Shown: positions 1-11,100 of the stretch, in pieces
Layout: each line of letters starts with the position of its first letter
Numbering within the stretch: the stretch's first letter is position 1
Notes under the pieces: model-generated
The model's database searches: none
The model's input: the letters and a program-made list of their open reading frames with translations, nothing else
Told to the model about the DNA's origin: nothing
Assembly: GCA_947623455.1 (NCBI GenBank)
Contig: OX392540.1
Coordinates: 8,139,432 to 8,203,431 of the forward strand
From: Mimachlamys varia
Lineage: Eukaryota > Mollusca > Bivalvia > Pectinida > Pectinidae
Direction: 5' to 3'
DNA: 64,000 bases
Made by a program: the position numbers and the translations under genes

Positions 1-106
1 AAATAAGGGCGAATTTTTCCAGTTTTATAATATTATTATTGTGTATGTAGTTGCTTAAATGACGTAATTTTCAGTATTGAAATACTAATATGACGGCTTT
101 ACTTAA

Positions 107-457
107 CGCATGCTGCAGATGCCTAAGATGGCATTCATTACTAAACGCATGTTGCAGATGCTGAAGATGGCATTCATTATTAAACGCATGTTGCAGATGC
201 TGAAGATGGCATTCATTATTAAACGCATGCTGCAGATGCTGAAGATGGCATTCATTGCTAAACGCATGTTGCAGATGCTGAAGATGGCATTCATTACTAA
301 ACGCATGTTGCAGATGCTGAAGATGGCATTCATTACTAAACGCATGTTGCAGATGCTGAAGATGGCATTCATTGCTAAACGCATGTTGCAGATGCTGAAG
401 ATGGCATTCATTACTAAACGCATGCTGCAGATGCTGATGATGGCATTCATTGCACGT
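107..457. repeat. 39-bp minisatellite, 9 copies
   Basis: The motif CGCATG recurs at 107, 146, 185, 224, 263, 302, 341, 380 and 419, exactly every 39 bp. Copies differ by a few substitutions. Because 39 is a multiple of three and the unit lacks stops, both strands stay open through the array. That is a property of the repeat, not evidence for a protein. Confidence 0.95.
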
Positions 458-512
458 TCACGTGGATTGGCTTTGCAAAATGATGTCGTTTGATGTATAA
501 ACAAGATACTGT

Positions 513-946
513 AACGTGCAGGTGGTCAGCCATCCAACTACTGACCACGCTCACCGTTGCTTAGTTACGCATGAACGGGTCCCCGGGTTATATCGCATGA
601 CTGAAAAAGCTAGCTCACCAGTTAGGTAATATTCCCCCCTCGTATACCTAGCTGGACATTACATTATTTTCCCCTCCGAGAAGCGAAACTTGGCCTGGGA
701 ATCCGTAGGTTCTTCTCTGTGTATCAATGCACCTTCCTAAACCACCGGGAATTGGCCTTACGTGATCACACAGAGTCACTACGCTGTCACCAAATGTAAC
801 GTGCAGGCGGTCACCCATACAACTACTGACCACGCTCACCGTTGCTTAATTAAGCATGAGCGGGTCCCCGGGTTATACCGCATGACTGAAAAAGCTAGCT
901 CTTCAGTTAGGCAGTATTTCCCCCTCATATACCTTGCTGGACATAA
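513..946. repeat. Direct repeat pair of about 150 bp, 286 bp apart
   Basis: Segments 513-660 and 799-946 are about 85-90 % identical by eye. They share the blocks ACTACTGACCACGCTCACCG and CGGGTCCCCGGGTTATA and the run GACTGAAAAAGCTAGCTC. The sequence between the copies is not repeated. This is either a local duplication or two insertions of one element. The function is unknown. Confidence 0.8.
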
Positions 947-1515
947 CAATATCATTGTCAATAAATATTTGGCCATATGTGTTCAGAGTTTAAGTGATAT
1001 TATGTAAAGTTTTATTTCTTTATCTATTGTCTGAATAATTTTGACACCTTCGGATGAGATCTGAAAAAGAGCATTTTTGAAATCTTCTTTTGCTATTCGG
1101 GTTTCAAATTATTATATAAAAAATAAATATTGGCGAATGAATTCGGGACTAATCATTTCTAGTTTAAGTGTGTACATGTATATAAAAGACTTGATGCAGA
1201 AGTACATGTAAAATTAATAGTGTTATAACAGTTTAACTACAATTAAGAGAAATATGTTTTCCCGCTAAATCCAGTGCATTTACAATCTCCATAACTAAAA
1301 ATAAGCTATTCAATGTACACATGAAAATGTTTTAATTATAGATAATATAATTTCAATAAGGAATCATTTTTTGGGTTATTTTTATTTTCCTATGCGACAT
1401 TTTGTACAAGTTGAATCTGAAATCAATGAAAATGACATCATTTTCTGGATATTTTATGTGATTGGTTAAAAAAAACATGATATTAAGAGGATGTCATTTG
1501 AAATGTATTAATAGC

Positions 1516-1704
1516 ATGTGACCAAGATTTTACATGGCGGGTGTCGTCGATGAAGCAGAAGACGCTTACACTTCCGGAACACCTGGTCTTATTCTCGTGT
1601 ACTTTTACAAAGGTATCCATGTAAATCTTTCCTATGTTCCAATTTTACCTCTAGTTTAATTGATTTTAAGTGTTGACGCTTTTGTATTCTCTGATTTTTT
1701 AAAA
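1516..1704 (+). repeat. VVDEAED dispersed repeat, copy 1 (5' truncated)
   Basis: Copy of a family of about 310 bp found eleven times in this window. It begins at the GTGACCAAGAT block, carries the core GGTGTCGTCGATGAAGCAGA, and ends at the family's usual 3' end (TATTCTCTGATTTTT). The core reads MAGVVDEAEDAYTSGTPGL in one frame. Confidence 0.85.
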
Positions 1705-1937
1705 CTAAAGATAAATCTTGAAGCTAGGTAAAAGATACTTAGATATATGTAATTGTTTTAGGGTCGTTTTTCATACTTTTTTGAAATCTTTCTAAACTTT
1801 GTCCTGCGTGTTGCATTTTCAGTGTTTCTTTTCTGGTGCATTGTGTATCATGGTGGGTCATTTATAAATCAACTACTTTAAACACCTTTCCATAGAGAAT
1901 AAGACACAATTCAATTTATTTCATGACAATTGCCTGC

Positions 1938-1943
1938 TTTATT
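1938..1943 (-). promoter_or_regulatory. Probable polyadenylation signal of gene A
   Basis: AATAAA on the minus strand about 210 nt downstream of the gene A stop codon. A second AATAAA lies about 20 nt further on, at 1915-1920. The spacing matches the short 3' untranslated regions inferred for genes B and C. Confidence 0.5.
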
Positions 1944-2151
1944 AAGCTATGAGTACATGTACAAAATATTCACTTTGTCGACGAATTCATAATCAGAGGT
2001 AGGCGTGATCGAACGATATATAACAGTATGAATAACCGTAAACCTGGACATGAATATAGAGAATGATATTCTTACAACTTCTTAACATTACGACACAAAC
2101 AAATTGTCATTAGCAACGGGGTGTCGGCTTTTCCCAGTGTCGTCACCAGTA

Positions 2152-5100
2152 TCACCTTCTTCCAAGAAACGACAATCCAGGTGCAGGCCCCGAAAAGTCT
2201 TGACATCTGGTATCCTTGGGCGCAACATACGGGTAGTTTGTGTCGTGTTCCGTAGTCATTACGTGGCCCTGTTACAATGACAAGATGCTCGGCATGGTTA
2301 CACGTGTAAATCATAAATTATTCGAATTTTGAAATAGCACAAATAATATTTTAACAAACATAGTTTTGACTATGCGTTGAAAGGATTTACATTTCTGATA
2401 AACAATCTGTTCAAATATAAATGACTTTGTGATTTATTTTTTCGACATTCTGTATCTATCACTAAATTTTTAAGGTACATCAAATATGTGTGTGTGTTAC
2501 GTCATACAACTACTGACGGGTAAATATGAACATCTTTGTTATATTGGAAGTCGTCACTGCCTCATGATTTGATGTGAAAACTCGAAAGAAATCAAAGGAA
2601 TTTGTTAATTCATGTGAACGGTTTCGTTAGCTAATGCCCTACATTTCACTTTTAAGCTAGTTCATTTGGGACTTTGTTCATTTTGCTCATACGAGGATTT
2701 TCATTGTGTATCTAGTTCATGCGAGTTTTTTATTGTGTATCTAGTTCATGCGAGTTTTTTATTGTGTATCTAGTTCATGCGAGTTTTTCATTGTGTATCT
2801 AGTTCATGCGAGTTTTTCATTGTGTATCTAGTTCATACGAGTTTTGTATTGTGTATCTAGTTCATACGAGTTTTGTATTGTGTATCTAGTTCATACGAGT
2901 TTTTTATTGTGTATCTAGTTCATACGAGTTTTGTATTGTGTATCTAGTTCATGCGAAGCTTTTCATTGTTTATCTGGTCTATGTAGGGCTTTTTATCGTT
3001 TATCAAGCTCATGTAGGATTTCTCACTGTTTAGATATTTTATGCGAAGACGTTCATTTCTTATCCACTTTAATCAGAATTTTTCATTGTTTAATTAGGTC
3101 ATGCGTGATTTGTCGTTTTTCATCTAGTTAATGTAGGGAATTTCATTGATTATCCATTCAATGCAGGGTTTTCATCAATTATCTAGTTTATGTAGGGCTT
3201 TTCAATTATTAGTTCGTTTTCCATTGTGTATCATGACCATGCGGGACTTTTCGCTATATGCTATAATATTATCTTCAGCTAATACTTACATTGACTGCCT
3301 CGGTATCCCCAGAGGAGAAGTGATAATGCATGGAGTTGTCTAGCGCTGACTGGAATTTCATCCTTACGGTCGGATCTGTCCAGTTCCAAGTTCTCAGGAG
3401 AGATTCTACGCTGTTCACGTCGTTGGTTATCGTGTTATAAAGGGGTAAACTCTGACAATTGTCCAGGTGCATACGTGGGTAGTATGCTATGAAAGACAGG
3501 CACATTTCTTCGTTTGTGGATAAACCTCCCTGCATTGAAAGGATATACATGTTAATATCGACTTTTATGGAACAACAATCTGCCAATAGCGACATGTATT
3601 CCGAAATAAGTAAAATATTGCAGTCAACAACATTGAAACATAAGTAGATATTTTAACCCTTAACTATATCTACAGGTTGTCATGAAACATCGTAGATATG
3701 TCCACAAGTTGTCTTTAGTATATCTTAGTTAAAGACAACATATTTATTATTATCTTTTTCACGACATCATCGACATTTCAACATTTTCTATTAATTCCAA
3801 CATAGCAGTAATTTGTTTTACGGCTTTTGAAACGTAAAAACATATTTGTTTTATTTTTCATTTTATTCATAGACAGCTTTTACAGGATATAATTTCCAAT
3901 ATCCGACCCAGTGTGAGATGAAGATATCCGCCACCTATAAAAAGACTGGATACATCGGCTAAGTGTAAATGAGTCAGTAGTCCCTCACCTTTCCACAATA
4001 CCTTCTGACTATTCTTATATGGATTTTATTCAATGTCATTAACTAACTTAAAAAATAGGAGATATACTTACCAGTGTTGGTTCTCGTTTATGGCTCGAAT
4101 CATATACACATTTGACATCGATTTTGTCCGTCTACAAATAAACAAAATATAGAGCTACTTTGTCAATGCGTTCAGCAGACTCTGTTAACTATTAAAAAAA
4201 TCATAGAATGCCAAAGCGTCAACAAAACCATAATCCGAACTCGATTAAACTAGGGGCAAAATAGGAACAAAGGAAAAATTTACATGGAGACTCTTGTAAA
4301 AGCACAAGAGAATAGGACAAAATGATCCGGAAGAGTACGCGTCTTCTGCTTCATCGACGACACCCGCCATATAAATCTTGGTCACATCCAAGTAAGCATC
4401 AATCCTCAAAATGAGAATCGAGTAAAACAAATGTCTAAAAAAAATTGTTTTTTTCAGACATAGATCAACAAATGGTTCCTAATTTTTGTGTGATATGAAG
4501 ATTGCCGTTTTTGAGAATGCTCATCAATGTGCTTACTTGTCGTGATTGACAATGATGTCTTAGTTGTTATTTTGAGGACTTGATGTTTAATTGTATGTGA
4601 CCAAGATTTGCATGACGGATGTCGTCGATGAAGCAGAAGACGCTTACGGAACACCTGGTCTTATTCTCTTGTACTTTTACGAGGGTTTCGGATTCTATTT
4701 CTTGTTATGTAATCCGATGCGGGCTACCTCCCTTTGACTAATGTTTTTATTTCATTTTTACTATCTGTTGATTTAATTTATTTTTATTGTATTGTTCAAC
4801 GTATAAAGCCACCGAAAGAAAGAAATCATATAGGCATTGCCTGCTATTCAATCCTTTTAACAATATTTTCAATATTTTTTTCAATAAAATTGGTTGAAAT
4901 TAAAAATACTAGCATGATGTTTAATCCGTCTATTATGTGTTTAGAACTAATTGTTCCTTCTGTAATTAGGGGATATAAAGCCAAGCTCACTAAAGATGTC
5001 TTTGGAAACAACGATATCATGCTGGTTTTTCTACTGATGTCTGTAAAACAACTCATCTCATCAAGATTGGATAAAAGGGATTCCTAAGGGAACATTTCGC

Positions 5101-8100
5101 TATGTCTTCCATAAGTAATGCATGGAATAATATATATTCTTTTGTACTCCTCCTTTGTTATACATACCGGATATACTTTCTTCATTTTTGGCAAATAACG
5201 CATGTCTTGAAAGTTAAAGTCATAATGTTTATCGGCGGCCAGTGGTTCTAGTTCTCTCCCGTTCCGGAAGTGACGTGTTATCATTTGTGTCCCCAGAAGA
5301 TGGGAGTGCTGCACCATAGCAAACACGTTGATCCCCTCTTGTGGTACACCCTGCAAACAAAAGCGCACAAATCTATTCATATCATATTATATATTAGATG
5401 TGGTACGACTTTCCTTAATTCTCATTGGCTAAAATATGGTCACATGGAGGTCCATATTTTGTTATATCGACCTGATGTTTCTATTTTTAGAAACACCAAG
5501 TCAATATTGCACTTGTGTTGTCATAATCATTGTGACATTATAACACCCATGCATGCGACTGTAAATTCAATTCTTTATCAGGACAGATATAATGCAATTT
5601 AAGTCTTTTGCAAACAAGTTTCACATCTAATATAAAAATTAAGGACCTTTGATTCGGTCAATATGGTGTTATATCAACCCGGTAGAATCTTAAATATTGA
5701 CCGGGGCCTGATGAGTATGTGACTTTATGTAGGTTGATGATTATGTGTACATTGTGTGTGTGCCGCAAGCATGGTATACCCATGTGTTTCCCTCTTTGTA
5801 ATAACGCGGATCCAATACAGACTCCACGGTGCTATTTCTTTGAAATACTATGCTAACGGCACACCCTACAGCGTTCCTCACCCGAGTCAAGGTTTATTGA
5901 CAATGGATGAATTAATTGTTGCCGTTCCTCTATACCCCGAAAGTCCAGCAAGAAACAACAACTATAAGAGCAACTTTCATCTTGAAGATTGTTTATGACC
6001 CTGCCAAGGGGCAGAGGCCGTGGCTTTTCATCACAATGACGAACGTTTCAGATAAACGCCAGATCACGCCAGACAAAGTTTGGAATAGCAGTTGCATTGC
6101 TTCATACGTTTTACATATGTGTATAAATTAATATCTTTCTATCAATATTTAATATTATTGTCATGAAAACTATTTAAGCACAAGCAATTTGGGGGATAAA
6201 TAATTTTCCGTTTTCAATGTCTGCTAATTAAAATGATGAATACACAGGTTTATATCACTTATGTGTACAACGTGTTCGTTTCATGTACAAATTAGTTGAA
6301 TGACGTCTTGCTATGTACCTTCCCAAGAAGTTCCGACGGACAAAACCCTTCGGAAACAAAGGCTTTTTCCATAGGTGGTATAACTTGTAGTGGGGAAACG
6401 CCCACTCCAATTTGTAAGAGTCCGGCATCATGTGTACGGAGAGTCGGTGTGAGGGTGATCCTGAGTCCAGAGCTGTCTATGATATCTTGAAAAGTGGAAT
6501 TAAACATATTGTGAAGATTAAGGTGCAATCCTGTTCCGTGTTATAGGACCATAACACGGAAAAGAAAGTTGTTTAATGCTTATATTTACATTATTCCATT
6601 GGTTTTGGTAATAAATTTATAATTATATTCTCATTTGTTCTGAAAATTAAAGGTTGATTTTTGATAAATAGAACAGCCAACAGCCAGTATCGGTCAGCTT
6701 TCCCCAACGTTATAAGTATGGCGTCACAATCGTAATAATGTTATAATTACCACTCCTGTGTTACGGTGTCATAACACGAAAGTGGCCTTGGCAGTGTTAT
6801 ATAGTGACAATGCTGAGCAAATGTAATTATTACATTTGAGATCATATTCAACCTGTTTTTTATTTAATAATTATAAATTATTCGAGGTTCTTATATACCG
6901 CTATCATTCTGCACTTTCTAGCACTGCCCTACCAAGTACATATTTACAGCTGATTAGACTAGATGAAGCGGAGTCAAGTACCTAGATAAAACACAAGTGC
7001 TGTGACCGGGACTTGAACTCGATCGCGAGCTCGGCGTCCTACCACAAGACCACCGTACCATTATGTTTTGATTATTGAGATAACATTTATTACTATATTC
7101 ATACGTAGAATATCCAGAAATAAAGATAACGTCAATAAAAATGTATCTCTCTTTATGTTACATTCTATAAGTTGCATTACCCTTTTCATTTGAAAAGCGG
7201 CAATTTTGAATGTTCCAGCAAACATTATTATCTAAAGCTAGAAAAGTATATTTTGAAATTATGAAATAGAACATAATCATATGCATATTGTATATAATCA
7301 TATGAGGTTGTAATATTTCTTCATGTCGAAGTAGTATTATCGTATTTGTTATATTATTTGTTTCTTATGACGTCATGGTTACCTGATTTAGCCGTTGGGT
7401 TGTCGAAGTGGGTTTCCATGACAAAGAAGTCAGGATCAGAATCCGTTCCGAGTGAGTACCCGGCTGTTGGAGGATAATAGAATGTCTACAAATAAACAAA
7501 CAGAAACGTACGTTAAATAAGTAAAAAAACATATTTCGTAATAAGATTCGTCAAAGCAATGTATAAATTAAATATAAATAAGAGAATACCGAAGCGTTAA
7601 CAAAATCATAATCCAAACTCAAAATCGATTTAACCAGGGGCAAACTATGAACAGGGGAAAGATTTACATGGAAACTCTGGTAAAGGTTAAGTTTGATTAA
7701 GTCAAACTGTTGCTACAAACTAATTGTACAGGCTTTCGAAAACGTTTCATTTGTCAGGCAAAGAATTGATGTCTCGACCCTAAAATTGCTAAAAACAAGT
7801 CTCTTAGCAAATATTTACTAAATCAGTAACCTCGCTTTTTACAAATCGTTCCTGGAGCACTGTTATACTGAGATTAAATTTATGAAGTCTTTATAAAAAA
7901 AACCATCGACGAAAGCACCAGGAAAAGTATCTATCATACATTTTATTTTGTTTACATTATTCTTGATTTCTTTAAGGATAAACTTGAATCTATTCTGTAT
8001 TTTATGTGGGTATAACACAAAAAACGGGTGTGTTCTCTAAATAAACCGAGAAGTGGTTTATGATGAGAGTACACTCCGGTTTTTTTGTGTTATAACCCAA

Positions 8101-11100
8101 TAACATCAAAAATAAATTCAGGTTAATCCTTATAATTTAATCCTCATGTATACCCTGCGAAAATCCACTTTATCTATGGACTCTTTTCTCTTACAAATTA
8201 ATACGCTGCTGCATCAGCCAATCAAAAACGACGTTATAAACAACGACGTCAATTTTTACGTTATGGGCTGATTACATAATTTCTGAAACCAACGAAATAG
8301 CTTGTTTCAAACAAGATTAAATTATTTGCCTATATATATCAATATTTTGGGGCACTATTTGGAGCAATCTTCAACGAGCTTAGCTACAATAACAACATAT
8401 CGGATGCTATTTATCATCCAATTCACTCTTCCCTATAAGTATATCATGCAGCCCTTAAGATTCATAAGATACCTCCTAATACCAATAACGCCTTAATCAC
8501 ATCTACATTTGCATTTTCAGTCCCCTCTTCTTTGTATATAAGATGACGTAACGCACACCTATGCTGCACCTTAAAAATTTAGTAATATATACAGTATGCT
8601 GCAAAAATGAATTAAACTGCATCATACAGCTGTTTCGTCGTCTTAGGGCTCTTCAGTGATGTTAAGGACCAAAAGGTGGGAATTTACAATAAAAGGGTCA
8701 GATGCGTAAAACTGCTTTAATTTATGAATTACGAATAAGAATTAAACTAGTTCTGTATAATTTCAAATCGTGTACTACGAAAATGGGTATAAAAATCTTA
8801 TTTCCATACACTACCACGTTTCTCTCCCATCTACGAACCAGTTAACACTCCCTCATTTTGTAGGGGAATACCTCACTTTGACAAAAATACTAATCTCTCA
8901 TTGCAACTCCCTCAATGAATTCTGAAATCACACAAAATCTACATTCTGTGGTCAAATGGTATCCTAGTTACTGCAAGGTGTGTCATGATCATAACAGGTT
9001 TGTTTAGATCACATGATATCCTAGTTACTACAGGGTGTGTGTTATGATCATGACAGGTGTGTCTGGATCAAATGATATCTTAGTTACTGCAGGGTGTGTA
9101 TAATGATAATAACAGGTTTGTCTGGATCAAACGATATCCTAGTTACTACAGGGTGTGCATATAATCATGACAGGTGTGTCTGGATCAAACGATATCCTAG
9201 TTACTACAGGGTGTGTGTAATGATCATGACAGGTTTGTCTGGATCAAATGATATCCTAGTTACTACAGTGTGTGTGTAATGATCATGACAGGTGTGTCTG
9301 GATCAAACGATATCCTAGTTACTACAGGGTGTGTATAATGATCATGACAGGTGTGTCTGGATCAAATGATATCCTAGTTACTGCAGGGTGTGTAAAATGA
9401 TCATAACAGGTTTGTTTGGATCAAACGATATCCTAGTTACTACAGGGTGTGTGTAATGATCATGACAGGTGTGTCTGGATCAAATGATATCCTAGTTACT
9501 ACAGGGTGTGTATAATGATCATGACAGGTGTGTCTGGATCAAATGATATCCTAGTTACTGCAGGGTGTGTAAAATGATCATAACAGGTTTGTTTGGATCA
9601 AACGATATCCTAGTTACTACAGGGTGTGTGTAATGATCATGACAGTTTGACGGGATCATATGAAATCTTAGTTGCTGCAGGGTGTGTATAATGCTCACAG
9701 TAGGTTTGTCTGGAGCAAATGATATCATAGTTACTGCAGTGTGTGTGTTATGATCATAACAGGTGTGTCTGGACCAAATGATATCCTAGTTACTGCAGGG
9801 TGTGTATAATAATCATTACATTGTCTGGATCAAATGATATCCTAGTTACTGCAGTGTGTGTATGAAGATCATAACGGGTTTGTCTGGATCAAATTAATGC
9901 TTTTCGGAACTCTTTCGATCTATAAAAATGGAGATGAATCAATTGAGAAAAAACAGTCCAAATCATTTCATACACTTTCTCCTTCATTGGAAATGTGGAA
10001 TGAGGGATATCTCCCACATTGGAGGTTTCAGAGGTTGACATAGGCTTCTATCACGATACGTACCTCTCCACCGATAGCCCATGCAAGTACGACCTTACTG
10101 AGGCAGCCTTGAAGAGGTCCCGGTACAGTCTCACCTCTTTCGCACCGGAAGTGGGCGCCATCATAGGAAGCCAACTCAGCGGCACGCTTGTCACATTTAA
10201 ATACGAGAATATGATGCACGTTCAGTTCATTTCCAGGTGTCACTATTGGCTCAAACTGAAAGTTAGAGAAACACAAGATAAGGAACATTGGCGTATTTGT
10301 TTATCAATACACTTTACATTTCTGTTTTACTTTAAACGTATTTACACTGTAAATCTGTAGGAAAATGGATTTTTTTACTTGTAAATTACGATCACAAAAC
10401 CTTAAATCGTGCACCTGATGTCAAATTGTCATGAATATGTCAAAGATTAATTTTTTTCTCCTTTTGTTTCACTCTCTTTTTATCGACAAATATATATATA
10501 TATATATTTTAATGTCTATGAATGTAACATCTTAACTTTATAACCATGTTCATACCTTGATCATATGGTGCTTCTGGGCTAGCTGAGGTAGTTTGAAGGC
10601 CCGACAAAAGTAGGTTGTTGTGTCAGAGGGAACGTGGTACTAGAATAACAGAAAGAAAAAACGACAAAAACAATTATCATGATAAATTATTGTATACAAA
10701 TTAATGTACATTTACAATGTCATTACAGACTTTTTCCTGTACAAAATGTAGAATATAAAAGCATGCTACTTGATTTACCAATTCATGCAAAAGTATTGCA
10801 TCATAATTCCAAAGGTAAAATAGCATAGTCATGTTTACCTGTCGACATTGATATTTGCTTTTAATTGTAAGACTATTTGAGGATATGTCGAATACTCTGT
10901 GACGTTTACGTAAATGTCTGCGTTCAGAAAAAGGGTTCATTTTGTTTATACATTGTCGATTTATTACATCCTCAATAACCATTTTGAAAATCTTGAAGTT
11001 TGGGGAAACGGTAAGGAACAATATATATAAACAATAAGTTGAACTAAGGATTTTGTTTTCTTATTGAGAGCAGATTATAAGCCATTTTAGAATATGACCC

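Larger units (their letters stand above)
1..2151. other. Region downstream of gene A, no gene seen
   Basis: No supported coding region. It holds a 39-bp minisatellite near the left edge, a duplicated segment of about 150 bp (513-660 and 799-946), one copy of the dispersed VVDEAED repeat near 1516-1704, and the 3' untranslated region of gene A (about 1918-2151, read on the minus strand). The rest, about 960-1510, is AT-rich with nothing recognisable. Confidence 0.7.

Noticed and set aside
110..493. Long open frames on both strands across the 39-bp array
   Set aside because: The unit is 13 codons without stops, so open frames on both strands are automatic. There are no splice context, leader or paralogues.
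4734..5087. Plus-strand open frame of 117 codons with hydrophobic stretches
   Set aside because: It is AT-rich and antisense within intron 9 / exon 9 surroundings of gene A. Its start resembles a retroelement tail also found near 12770-12860. No domain seen.
10019..10360. Open frame antisense to exon 6 of gene A
   Set aside because: It is a shadow of the conserved copper-domain exon on the other strand.
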